Below, piece by piece: positions 56,181 through 64,000 of a DNA stretch of 64,000 bases (the first letter of the stretch is position 1; each line of letters opens with the position of its first letter). The stretch is from contig NC_010581.1 in assembly GCF_000019845.1 (NCBI RefSeq), positions 2,609,501 through 2,673,500 of the forward strand, written 5' to 3'. The DNA is from Beijerinckia indica subsp. indica ATCC 9039. GTDB lineage: Bacteria; Pseudomonadota; Alphaproteobacteria; Rhizobiales; Beijerinckiaceae. The notes under the pieces are model-generated. The model did no database searches, was not told the origin of the DNA, and saw only the letters and a program-made list of their open reading frames with translations. A program made the translations under genes and the position numbers.

Positions 56181-56999
56181 TCACTCGGCCGCATCGACGG
56201 AGGCTATGCGTTGGCGACGTTTCGGCAGAAAGGTCGAGCGGCCCTCTGGTCCTTCCAGACGCAGCACGTCAACATCATAGAGTCGCCGGATCGCCTGTGC
56301 CGTCAGCACGTCTTCGGGTGGGCCATCAGCCTCGATCATTCCATCCCGCAGAAGGATCACGCGTGTCGCCGACCACAGGGCATGTTCTGGGTGATGCGTG
56401 CTCATGACCAGGCTTCGCCTCTCGCTCGCGAGATGTTCAAGCTGATCGATCAGGCGGATCTGGTAACCGTAATCGAGCCCGCTTAAGGGTTCATCCATGA
56501 TGAGGACCGGCGTCGCCTGGGCGAGCGCGCGCGCGATCATGGTGAGTTGCCGCTCACCGCCGGAAATCTCGCTATAGGGGCGTTCTGCGAGATGGCTGAT
56601 GCCAAGCTGCTCCAGAACCGTTTGCGCCATGACATGGTCAGCGTCCTTTGGCGCATGAAGGAGACCGTTGCGCGGCAAGCGGCCGAGCAGGACGACATCA
56701 CGCACGAGATAGGGAAATGCAATCGTGTGGACCTGCGCGACATAGGCGAGCTGTTGAGCGCTCTCGCGTGCCGATAGAGTGGCAAGCGCGGTCTTGCCAA
56801 CGAGGACGCGGCCCGACGAGGGTTTCAGAAAGCCCATGAGGAGACGCAGCAAGGTTGTCTTGCCTGCCCCATTGGCGCCGAGAAGAGCCACGATTTCGCC
56901 TGGGCCGATTGTGAGATCAACGCCGCGCAAAATCGCCCGGCCCTGGCGATCGAAGGTCAAACCCTCGGCTCTGAGCAGGCTGTCCGGATCGCAATTCAT
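56181..56999 (-). CDS. ABC transporter ATP-binding protein, iron-complex type
   Basis: A 272-residue ATPase of the FecE/BtuD type: Walker A LLGANGAGKTTLLRLLMGF, the signature SEISGGERQLTMIARAL, Walker B PVLIMDEPLSGLDYG and the switch His STHHPEHAL. It energises the FecCD-type permease encoded just upstream (4-bp overlap). Confidence 0.93.
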   Translation of the reverse strand: MNCDPDSLLRAEGLTFDRQGRAILRGVDLTIGPGEIVALLGANGAGKTTLLRLLMGFLKPSSGRVLVGKTALATLSARESAQQLAYVAQVHTIAFPYLVRDVVLLGRLPRNGLLHAPKDADHVMAQTVLEQLGISHLAERPYSEISGGERQLTMIARALAQATPVLIMDEPLSGLDYGYQIRLIDQLEHLASERRSLVMSTHHPEHALWSATRVILLRDGMIEADGPPEDVLTAQAIRRLYDVDVLRLEGPEGRSTFLPKRRQRIASVDAAE

Positions 57000-58042
57000 G
57001 CCCAGCCTTTCCGCGCCCGATAGATCACGAGCAGAAAAGCCGGAATGCCGAACAATTCTGTCATGATGCCGACGGGGATTTCAGCCCGCCAGAGATTACG
57101 CGCGAAACCATCGGCGATGATCAAAAAGATCGCGCCCATGCACGCGCTGGCCGGCAGCAGCCGCGCATTGCCGGGGCCGACGACGACCCGCGCGAAATGC
57201 GGCACGACGAGACCGATCCAGCCAATCATCCCCGCGAATGAAACCGAAATGGAGGAAACGAAGGTCGCCACCGCAATGACGCCATAACGCAGGACAAAGA
57301 CGGGTACGCCAAGCGAGCGGGCCTCGTCCTCACCCATGGCGAGAGCATCGAGACCTCGGCCGAACATCGAAAGGATGGCGCAGCCGATCAGGACGAAAGG
57401 CGTGAGCACGCCGACATCCCGCAGTTCGATGCCGCCCAAATGGCCCATCAGCCAATAAACGATGGCCGGCAATTGATCATAGGGATCCGCCGTATATTTA
57501 ACGATGGACAGCGCGGCGGTGAAGAAAGCCCCGCTGATCATACCGCCGAGGATCAAAGTGATCATCGTCGCGGGACCGAACAAATTGGCGATGATGACGC
57601 CGAGCGCCACCGCGCCGAGGCCGAAGGCAAAGGCCAGGACCTGCACCAAAAACCATTGGCTGGCGACCAGCATGCCAAGGGCCGCGCCGAAACTCGCCCC
57701 GGCCAGCACACCCATGATCCCGGGAGAGACAAGCGGATTGCGAAACACCGCCTGATAGGCCCCGCCCGAGATCGACAAAGCCGCGCCGATGAGGCCGGCG
57801 GCAAGCACACGCGGCAATCTGATTTCGACGATGACATTATAGAGAAGATCATAGCGCGTCGCCGCGATCGTCTTCACGCGCAAGGAGGCGAGAGAGAAGT
57901 CCAGGAGATCGGACAGGCTCAAGGGATAGCGGCCGATGGTGAGCGCTATGGCGATCGTGAGGCCGAGCAAAATCACGAGCAGGGGCGCGTGCCAGGTCCT
58001 CTCCCGGCGCGCCGGAACATCAGTGTAGGATAGTGTCGACAT
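56996..58042 (-). CDS. ABC transporter permease, FecCD family
   Basis: A 348-residue inner-membrane permease with about ten helices of the BtuC/FecCD family: RLPRVLAAGLIGAALSISGGAYQAVFRNPLVSPGIMGV is the signature, with GFIGL-like IGWIGLVVPHFARVVVG near the end. It overlaps the binding-protein gene by 23 bp at its start and the ATPase gene by 4 bp at its end, so the three genes are tightly coupled. Confidence 0.94.
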   Translation of the reverse strand: MSTLSYTDVPARRERTWHAPLLVILLGLTIAIALTIGRYPLSLSDLLDFSLASLRVKTIAATRYDLLYNVIVEIRLPRVLAAGLIGAALSISGGAYQAVFRNPLVSPGIMGVLAGASFGAALGMLVASQWFLVQVLAFAFGLGAVALGVIIANLFGPATMITLILGGMISGAFFTAALSIVKYTADPYDQLPAIVYWLMGHLGGIELRDVGVLTPFVLIGCAILSMFGRGLDALAMGEDEARSLGVPVFVLRYGVIAVATFVSSISVSFAGMIGWIGLVVPHFARVVVGPGNARLLPASACMGAIFLIIADGFARNLWRAEIPVGIMTELFGIPAFLLVIYRARKGWA

Positions 58043-59105
58043 CTTTATCGCTGAGGCTGACGCCGAAGAATAAGCTATGGAAGGTTTTCAGCTCGGCGCG
58101 AAGATCGAAAGAAAAGCGGTCAGGATAGAAATTGGCGGCAAGCCAACGGATGGCGAGCGCACGCATGAAGCTCGGCGGTCGATCGAGCCAGTTGAATGGC
58201 AGATGAGGCACGCTCAGGACATGCTGGCTCCCTTTCACCTGTTTCCAGGCGGGATCACTTGCGACGGTCTTTGCAAAACCCGGGTCCTGGGCAACGATGA
58301 TTTCAGGCTGATCCGCGATGATCTGTTCGAGTGTCACCGTTTCCATGCCCATCAATGTCGTCTGCCGGCAGTGCCGCACATTCCTGCCGCCGGCGAAATT
58401 GATTGATTCAGCATGAAAGGACGCATCGCATTCGGTCGAAAGACCATCATGCCCTTCCGCGTAAAAGACTTTCACCCGCTCCTTGTAGGGAACGCTCTCG
58501 ACCGCCGCCGAAACCTGTATCTGAGCGAATTCAATATAGGTTGCTAACGCTTCCGCCCGCTTCGTGCGGCCAAGCAAACGACCGAGAAAACGCAAGGCTG
58601 ACGGATAATCGCCGAGATTGGTGAGCTTGACATAGACGATCGGCAGGCCAGACCCCGCGACAGGATGCACGACCTTCTCCGTATCCCCCATGGGGTCGAC
58701 CCAAGCGAGCAACAGATCTGGATGCAGGGCCATGATTTCTTCAGGATTCATTGTATGGCCGGGCCCCATGCCCATCATCGCGCCGATCGCCGGCAAGGCC
58801 GTCACTTGCTGCGGCAGGAATGGTTTCGCTGGCTCGGCGATGGGGAAATTGGAGGCGACCAGCAGATCTGGCGCGAGCGCGTAAAGCAGCACGGTCAAGG
58901 GGTAGGAAAGTGAAAAGATGCGGGCCGGCTGCTCCGGCACAGAGACGGTGCGACCCGTCATGTCCTTGATGTCGCGTGCAAAGGCCTCGCCCGTCGCGGT
59001 GCTGAGGAAGAGGCAAAAGAGCGCGAGCCAGATCCAGCGAAAGGATCTGCGAAAAAAAATACCTTGAAAAAAATGGCCTTGAATCGGCAAAGAAAAGTTG
59101 GTCAT
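58020..59105 (-). CDS. ABC transporter substrate-binding protein, iron-complex type (paralogue 2)
   Basis: A 361-residue periplasmic binding protein with an uncleaved-looking basic N-terminus and a signal core (WIWLALFCLFLSTATGEAFA), then RDIKDMTGRTVSVPEQPARIF. MNPEEIMALHPDLLLAWVD and WLDRPPSFMRALAIRWLA align with paralogue 1. It heads the transporter operon, its stop lying inside the permease gene. The ATG at 59105 is preferred for signal-peptide shape; in-frame starts at 59138 and 59147 exist. Confidence 0.88.
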   Translation of the reverse strand: MTNFSLPIQGHFFQGIFFRRSFRWIWLALFCLFLSTATGEAFARDIKDMTGRTVSVPEQPARIFSLSYPLTVLLYALAPDLLVASNFPIAEPAKPFLPQQVTALPAIGAMMGMGPGHTMNPEEIMALHPDLLLAWVDPMGDTEKVVHPVAGSGLPIVYVKLTNLGDYPSALRFLGRLLGRTKRAEALATYIEFAQIQVSAAVESVPYKERVKVFYAEGHDGLSTECDASFHAESINFAGGRNVRHCRQTTLMGMETVTLEQIIADQPEIIVAQDPGFAKTVASDPAWKQVKGSQHVLSVPHLPFNWLDRPPSFMRALAIRWLAANFYPDRFSFDLRAELKTFHSLFFGVSLSDKDVDTILH

Positions 59106-59343
59106 GGCGAGAAACAGCCTGTCCTTCTGCCCAGCCATCCCCTTCAAGTTGAAAAGGCGACTGGTTCTTATACCATTATCTGTATCGTTTCAAATACAGT
59201 ATAAATACGGCTGGCTTTCCTGTAGAAGAAGCCATCGTGGTCCATTTTAGAGCATCAGACAGTCCTGTGAAATCGCCTCCAATGCTCGGATCATGAGAAA
59301 CGCACCGCCTGTTGAAAGTAACAGCGTTGAAAGGACGGAATGC

Positions 59344-59781
59344 ATGGATGTCGATAACAAAGTCGCGCCGGCCCCGGAGCTGACGGACGCCGAATTGCAG
59401 AAAGCTGAAAAAGCGATCGCCGATTGCGTGGAGGATTTCTACGCCAAAGCTCGCAAGGATGATCTCCTTGGCCCCATTTTCAATGCCACCGTGCATGATT
59501 GGGACGTGCATTTGCGTGTCGTCGCCAATTTCTGGTCACATGTCATTTTGAAAACCAAACGCTACAGCGGCTCACCCTATGTGGTGCATCACAACCTGCC
59601 GTTGGAACTCGAACATTTTCCGCGCTGGCTCGCTTTGTTCGAGGAAAGCGCTCAACATTATCTTTCTCCGGAGCACGCAGAGCGGGCTCTTGGCAAGGCG
59701 CGTCACATGGCCGAGAGTTTCAAAGCCGGCATTTTTCCCTTCGTCGGCAAGGATGGCAAACCGTCCCGCCACCCCGGTTAA
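59344..59781 (+). CDS. Group III truncated hemoglobin
   Basis: A 145-residue heme protein. The pattern VEDFYAKARKDDLLGPIFN, HDWDVHLRVVANFWSHVIL, RYSGSPYVVHHNLPLE and HFPRWLALFEESA is that of group III truncated globins, with the H-F-x-R-W motif as hallmark. Family roles include handling of O2 or NO; none is fixed. The ATG at 59344 has GGACGGA upstream and is preferred over 59293. It is divergently placed from the iron-uptake operon. Confidence 0.9.
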   Translation: MDVDNKVAPAPELTDAELQKAEKAIADCVEDFYAKARKDDLLGPIFNATVHDWDVHLRVVANFWSHVILKTKRYSGSPYVVHHNLPLELEHFPRWLALFEESAQHYLSPEHAERALGKARHMAESFKAGIFPFVGKDGKPSRHPG

Positions 59782-59989
59782 GTTGACCCTGATCGCCAGA
59801 ACGGGTGTATGCGGCACGACAGGCACAACGTTCGACACAACAAAGAAAACGTTCCGCTTTCTGGATCTCCAGCTTCCCGCTCACTCAGCTTGGCCCATGT
59901 GGTGCCCTGCCCGATCGATTCTCGGCGCTATTGGCCACTGATCCTGAAAGGGTATCACCTTTGGGATTGATCACTCTGTTTCAGATTTT

Positions 59990-60018
59990 GAGAGCGTCTT
60001 TTCTTGAAAGACGCTCTC
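59990..60018. terminator. Bidirectional hairpin between the globin and ABM genes
   Basis: A 12-bp perfect stem (gagagcgtcttt, loop tcttg) lies 10 bp from the end of the ABM gene and about 210 bp after the globin. It probably ends the minus-strand transcript. Confidence 0.75.
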
Positions 60019-60028
60019 GTGGCAAGCT

Positions 60029-60322
60029 TCAGAGCGGCTGAAGGATGATGATTTGCAGCGGTTCAGCCAGCAAGGGGACGACCGTGCCCGCGAAGGCCTG
60101 GAAATGCGCTGTCTTTTCATGTTCGGCCAAGGCCGCGCGGCTCGCCCAGCGCTCCACGAAGACGAAGCGCGCGGGATTATCCAGATCCCTGTGCGGGATA
60201 TAGGAAATATTGCCCGCCTCGGCGCGGGATGGTTCGACGACCTGGCCAATTGCTGCTTGGACCTGCGCCTCGGTGCCTGGTTTCGCCGTGACGATGGCAA
60301 CGAGGCTGATCTCTTCGGACAT
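60029..60322 (-). CDS. ABM-domain protein, putative quinol monooxygenase
   Basis: A 97-residue dimeric alpha/beta-barrel protein of the antibiotic-biosynthesis-monooxygenase type: LVAIVTAKPGTEAQVQAAIGQVVEPSRAEAGNISY, then RFVFVERWASRAALAEHEKTAHFQAFAGTV, as in YgiN-like quinol monooxygenases. The start at 60322 follows GGGAGAG and fits the family; the open frame upstream to 60490 is not family-like. It stands alone. Confidence 0.87.
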   Translation of the reverse strand: MSEEISLVAIVTAKPGTEAQVQAAIGQVVEPSRAEAGNISYIPHRDLDNPARFVFVERWASRAALAEHEKTAHFQAFAGTVVPLLAEPLQIIILQPL

Positions 60323-60561
60323 GGTGCTCTCCCTGATTGTTCTCTGATTTGAAACAGGCCTATCGACGCCGGCTGACACACCCGCGCGATAAACCGGGAT
60401 TTTGTGGACGGACAAACTTTCGGGCAATGCTGCGGTCAAGGCAAGATGGCACGGCCAAGTTTGGCCACAAATTCGGTCGAGCCGGGCCATTTGTCGTTGA
60501 TCTGTCTTAAATTGACAGGTGTGCGCCGGATCAGGAGCCCGGAGCCGCCGATTCCCGCCTA

Positions 60562-60661
60562 GTATCGAGAATCATAGATTCTCGATACGTCACTTTTTTA
60601 AACCGTATCCAATCCACCCTCATTGAACCGCGACAGGTCGCGCTTCAATGAGGGTGGATAC
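60562..60661 (+). repeat. Structured repeat B, copy 2 (two hairpins)
   Basis: A 12-bp hairpin gtatcgagaatc (loop ata) is followed by a T-rich spacer and a long second hairpin. That hairpin has outer arms ccaccctcattgaa with the exact complement and inner arms cgcga around cagg. Its last arm contains the stop codon and final codons of rnhA (60645). Confidence 0.88.
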
Positions 60662-61106
60662 GAGCGCCGCCGCGAAACGGCGCCATGCCCTGGCGGGCCA
60701 GCGCATCGGCGCGTTCATTCAGCGGATGCCCGGCATGACCCTTAACCCAGTGCCACGCGATCTCATGGCTCGCGGCCAATTGATCGAGTTCCTGCCAAAG
60801 CTCGACATTCTTGACCGGCTTTTTATCGGCCGTGCGCCAGCCATTCTTCTTCCAGCCCTTGATCCAACTGGTGACGCCGCCACGCAGATAATTGGAATCC
60901 GTATGGAGATCGACCGCGCATGGGCGGGTCAAGGCTTCAAGCGCGCGAATCGCGGCGGTCAGTTCCATCCGATTATTTGTCGTTTGCGCCTCGCCGCCAG
61001 ACAGTTCCTTTTCATGCTGTCCAAACATCAAAATGGCGCCCCAGCCGCCGGGCCCTGGATTACCGGAACAGGCGCCGTCGGTGTAGATCGTGACACGCCC
61101 GCTCAT
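60645..61106 (-). CDS. rnhA: Ribonuclease HI
   Basis: A 153-residue enzyme that cuts the RNA strand of RNA-DNA hybrids. The catalytic acids are in place: Asp in [16 protein letters not shown], Glu in [13 protein letters not shown], Asp in [10 protein letters not shown] and Asp in [10 protein letters not shown]. The last residues RIHPH and the stop codon lie in repeat B copy 2, so the C-terminus was set by the repeat. The ATG at 61106 overlaps the thrB stop by 4 bp. Confidence 0.95.
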   Translation of the reverse strand: MSGRVTIYTDGACSGNPGPGGWGAILMFGQHEKELSGGEAQTTNNRMELTAAIRALEALTRPCAVDLHTDSNYLRGGVTSWIKGWKKNGWRTADKKPVKNVELWQELDQLAASHEIAWHWVKGHAGHPLNERADALARQGMAPFRGGARIHPH

Positions 61107-62068
61107 CGCAACAATCCCAGCTCGCGCACGGTCCCCACGGTCTGGTGAAAGGCCAGCTTGCCCATATATTCCAGCGGGTCCTTGGGATTCACCATGGCGC
61201 CCTTTGGCACGTTCAGCCAATCGACGAGGCGGGTCAAGGCGAAGCGCAAAGCGCCGCCGCGCGCCAGCACCGGCAAAGCGGCCGCCTCTTCGGCGGTCAG
61301 CTTGCGCACATGCTCATAGCCCGTGAAGAAAGCGAGCCCCTTGCCAATATTGAACGTCAGATCCGGCTCAAAACACCAGGCATTGAGACAGATCGCAATA
61401 TCGTAGGCATAGGCATCGACGCAGGCGAAGTAAAAGTCGATCAAACCAGACAGGGTCTCGCCCCGAAACAGAACATTGTCAGGGAAGAGATCGGCATGAA
61501 TGACGCCCTGCGGCAAGGCGCGTGGCCAGTGGGCTTCGAGAAAATCGAGTTCCTCGGCAATGGTCGCCGCAAGCGCCGGGGCGACCGTATCGGCCCTGTC
61601 CCGCACAGTCTCGAAAAGCGGGCGCCAGGCGGCAAGCCCCAGGGCATTGGTACGTTTTCCGGCAAAATCGGCGCCGGCCTGATGCAGGCGCGCCAGCGCC
61701 TCTCCTACGGCGGCGCAGCGCCTGGCATCCGCCACATCGGCGCCAACGCCTTCGAGGAATGTGACGATGACGGCAGGCCGTCCCGCGAGCCGACCCAGCG
61801 CGTGGCCCGAGCGGTTGTGCACCGGCTGCGGACAATTCAAGCCACGCCGGGAGAGATGTTCCATCAACCCCAGGAAGAACGGCAGATCCTTTTCCTCCAC
61901 CCTCTTCTCGTAAAGGGTGAGGATGAAGAAGCCTCTCTCCGTCTGGAGGAAGAAATTGGAATTTTCGACACCTTCGGCAATGCCCTTAAGCACCAGAGCA
62001 TTGCCGATGTCGTAGGAGGCGAGGAAGGTTTTGAGATCCGTTTCCGAGATATGTGTGTAAACGGCCAT
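61103..62068 (-). CDS. thrB: Homoserine kinase ThrB
   Basis: A 321-residue APH-fold kinase that phosphorylates homoserine in threonine synthesis. [39 protein letters not shown], the kinase motif [13 protein letters not shown] (H-x-D-x-x-x-x-N) and [23 protein letters not shown] are typical of the alphaproteobacterial ThrB type. It is coupled to rnhA, a common pair in the group. Confidence 0.94.
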   Translation of the reverse strand: MAVYTHISETDLKTFLASYDIGNALVLKGIAEGVENSNFFLQTERGFFILTLYEKRVEEKDLPFFLGLMEHLSRRGLNCPQPVHNRSGHALGRLAGRPAVIVTFLEGVGADVADARRCAAVGEALARLHQAGADFAGKRTNALGLAAWRPLFETVRDRADTVAPALAATIAEELDFLEAHWPRALPQGVIHADLFPDNVLFRGETLSGLIDFYFACVDAYAYDIAICLNAWCFEPDLTFNIGKGLAFFTGYEHVRKLTAEEAAALPVLARGGALRFALTRLVDWLNVPKGAMVNPKDPLEYMGKLAFHQTVGTVRELGLLR

Positions 62069-62639
62069 TGCGTCAGGAAATCCCGCGGGGCGTAGGAATG
62101 TTTGGGCAGACCGGCTCTATAGCATCGGATCCCATTCCCAATAGTCTTTTTGCGAGAGATTCACATGCCAGAGCACCGGACTTTCAAAGCGAATCTTATC
62201 CGATGCTCTATCATTTTGAAAACGCACCAGATTGTTTTCAAAAGGGAGAGCCACTTCCGGGTCTGATGCTCTCGGCAAAAATCAGCGAGAGGCCCCACCA
62301 TCTCATAATGGCCAAATTTCCCCTCCCTCAAAGGTCATGCAACAGAAAGTGGTAAAAAGATTGATCCACCCTTGACGTAACGGAGTCCCATCCTTCAGCG
62401 CGGATTCCAGAAAAGGCACTTTTGCCCGGACAATCCGATCTGAATATCTTAATACTTTGATATTAAATAAATTTTTCGAAGACCTCAGGATCAGCGATAA
62501 AGTTTCGTTTATTCCTTCATCGTGTGCTTCGGCCATTTGCCACTTTGATTGAATTAATAGAACCTGAAAGCATCCCCCCGTCCCGGATGAATAATCCCTC
62601 TTTTTCCGTGACATTGTCACACATCTACGCTAATAATCT
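62069..62639. other. Intergenic region upstream of thrB
   Basis: This stretch holds no supported gene. A minus-strand frame of 105 codons (62303-62620) lacks a ribosome site and family features. The 5' leader of thrB begins here. Confidence 0.45.
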
Positions 62640-62829
62640 TTACAAGCCATCAAGGCCGATGCTGGCATAACCGGTATGGAAGTCCAAGTCGTGGGAGGAC
62701 GCCTGGCTGGTTGGGTTCCGTGCTGTGGGAGGCACACCTTTTCGAAGGAAAGAACCCATCCGGTAGGTTCAAGGACTGAGGCTAGATAAAGAGGGGCAGG
62801 GATCCTGGGAAGATCCCGCCCCTCTTTTT
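62640..62829 (+). ncRNA. Candidate structured small RNA with terminator
   Basis: A plus-strand region ends in a Rho-independent terminator (62788-62829: stem aaagaggggc/gcccctcttt with an internal gggatc/gatccc stem, then five T). Before it, helix agtcc/ggact (62681-62685/62773-62777) encloses tgggttc/gaaccca (62712-62718/62752-62758). Inside this lie two hairpins: gtgc/gcac, and cctt-ttcg-aagg, which has a tetraloop-like TTCG. No reading frame explains it, and no gene follows on that strand. The 5' end is a guess. The layout, a closing stem with a large asymmetric bubble, recalls 6S RNA, but the match is not proven. Confidence 0.5.
62788..62829 (+). terminator. Terminator of the candidate RNA
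   Basis: A long bulged stem is followed by TTTTT on the plus strand. On the minus strand it lies 33 bp beyond the tgt stop and may also end that transcript. Confidence 0.8.
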
Positions 62830-62861
62830 CATTGGTCATTTTCCAATCTTTAAATCCGATC

Positions 62862-64000
62862 TTATGCGCTTGCCCGCCCGCTCAGGCTTTCGCCTTCACG
62901 CCAGAGAGCCTCGGTCTCTGCCGCGAAGTCCTCAAACCGGCCCTCGGCGATCGCCGCCCGCATCCCCGCCATCAGCTCCTGATAATAGGCGAGATTGATC
63001 GTCGTCATGAGGATCATGCCGAGAATCTCACTGGCCTTCACCAAATGATGCAGATAGGCGCGTGAATAAATCCTGGCAGCGGCACAGGACGATTTCTCAT
63101 CGATCGGCGCAGGATCATCGGCATGGCGGGCATTGCGCAGGTTGATCCGGCCATGGCGGGTAAACACCAGGCCATGCCGCCCGGCACGCGTTGGCATGAC
63201 ACAATCGAACATATCGATGCCGCGTTTGACGCTTTGCAGAAGATCGTCCGGTGTGCCGACGCCCATCAGATAATGAGGCTTATCAACCGGCAAGAAAGGC
63301 ATGACCGTCTCGATCATGTCGAGCATGACCGCTTGCGGCTCGCCGACCGCGAGACCACCCAAGGCATAACCGTCGAACCCCATGCTCACGAGTTCCGTGG
63401 CACTTTCCCGTCTGAGCGCCTTGTCATCGCCACCTTGCACAATGCCGAAAAGCGCGCGTCCGGATTTGGGCGCCAAGGCCCGCTTGCTGCGCTCACCCCA
63501 GCGCAAGGACAGCCGCATGGCCCGTTCGGCCTCTCCCGGCGCGCAAGGAAGCCGCACACATTCATCGAATTGCATCACAATATCCGAGCCGAGGAGATCC
63601 TGGATCTCCATCGAGCGCTCAGGCGTCAAAACATGCCGGGCGCCATCGATATGCGATTGAAAAGTGACGCCGTTTTCATCGAGTTTGCGCAATTTCGCGA
63701 GCGACATCACCTGAAAGCCGCCGGAATCGGTCAGAATGGGATGTGGCCAGTTCATGAAGCGATGCAGGCCGCCCAAGGCCGCAATCCGCTCGGCACCGGG
63801 GCGCAACATCAGATGATAGGTGTTAGAGAGAACAATATCGGCGCCTAGCGCCCTCACCGCCTCGGGCTGCATGGCTTTCACCGTTGCCGCCGTGCCCACC
63901 GGCATGAAAGCCGGCGTGCGGATCTCTCCACGCGGCGTCGAGATGACACCGGCACGCGCCGCTCCGTCCTGATGCAGGAGCTTGAAGCGAAAAGCCGTTT
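62862..64000 (-). CDS. tgt: Queuine tRNA-ribosyltransferase Tgt, partial
   Basis: This enzyme exchanges G34 for the queuosine precursor preQ1 in tRNAs with GUN anticodons. The frame runs through the right edge, so the start codon is outside; an internal ATG at 63905 is not the true start, since upstream codons read [23 protein letters not shown] as in relatives. Core motifs are present: the Asp of [28 protein letters not shown] and FDCVMPTR. The zinc site is altered: where the C-x-C-x-x-C motif is expected there is S-S-C-A-A-A-R before YSRAYLHHL, and the later His is Ile (TTINLAYY). Other members of the order probably share this change. Confidence 0.94.
   Translation of the reverse strand, partial: TAFRFKLLHQDGAARAGVISTPRGEIRTPAFMPVGTAATVKAMQPEAVRALGADIVLSNTYHLMLRPGAERIAALGGLHRFMNWPHPILTDSGGFQVMSLAKLRKLDENGVTFQSHIDGARHVLTPERSMEIQDLLGSDIVMQFDECVRLPCAPGEAERAMRLSLRWGERSKRALAPKSGRALFGIVQGGDDKALRRESATELVSMGFDGYALGGLAVGEPQAVMLDMIETVMPFLPVDKPHYLMGVGTPDDLLQSVKRGIDMFDCVMPTRAGRHGLVFTRHGRINLRNARHADDPAPIDEKSSCAAARIYSRAYLHHLVKASEILGMILMTTINLAYYQELMAGMRAAIAEGRFEDFAAETEALWREGESLSGRASA

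Noticed and set aside
62303-62620. Minus-strand open frame of 105 codons
   Set aside because: It has no ribosome site and no recognisable domain, and it lies in an AT-rich leader region; chance openness is more likely.

Overview
The window reads as chromosomal DNA of an alphaproteobacterium of the order Hyphomicrobiales (Rhizobiales), most likely the Beijerinckiaceae or a close family. This is inferred from gene order and protein character, not from a database search. Pointers are the fabD-fabG-acpP-fabF-mltG block, an Omp25/Omp31-type barrel protein, GGAAC-N16/17-CGTT (EcfG-type) promoters, and IS1182 and IS481 elements. No prophage, plasmid, CRISPR or rRNA features are visible.

Layout. 0-4.4 kb: a carotenoid-biosynthesis-type membrane protein cut by the left edge, an apparently intact IS1182 element 35 bp upstream of its start, and two small two-gene operons. 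4.6-9 kb: HupE/UreJ, the molybdate ABC transporter modABC, and a PilZ protein. 9.4-11 kb: a general-stress cluster (YciE-like, CsbD-like, a frameshifted small membrane protein) with three EcfG-type promoters. 11.3-14.5 kb: a GH3 hydrolase, then a decayed zone holding a broken SDR gene, a degenerate IS481 element and tRNA-Ser(UGA). 15-26 kb: an outer-membrane barrel, rimO, mltG, the fatty-acid synthesis genes, a YkgJ protein and an MFS transporter. 26-36.8 kb: rpsF-rpsR-DUF2232-rplI-dnaB-alr-radA-cvpA-purF plus an SDR. 37.4-41.8 kb: an accessory pair, an AlbA_2 protein and a 904-residue STAND/NB-ARC NTPase, the best candidate for an undescribed (probably anti-phage) system. 42-49.8 kb: der with a TPR-like partner, then a MarR-FUSC-DUF1656-HlyD efflux operon. 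50-64 kb: a small secreted protein, SnoaL-like protein, aquaporin, an iron/siderophore-type uptake locus (TonB receptor, ABC transporter, two related binding proteins), truncated hemoglobin, ABM-domain protein, rnhA, thrB, a candidate structured RNA, and tgt running off the right edge.

Beyond genes, the window holds two families of dispersed structured repeats. Repeat A is 112 bp with three consecutive hairpins (33978-34089 and 45508-45619). Repeat B is about 100 bp with two hairpins (12745-12840 and 60562-60661); its second copy supplies the stop codon and last residues of rnhA. Many intergenic gaps also contain perfect short-loop hairpins of 10-22 bp, each with its own sequence and often without a T tract.

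Functionally this is a housekeeping segment (translation, replication, lipid, purine and cell-wall synthesis) interrupted by accessory islands for metal uptake, efflux, stress response and possible defence.
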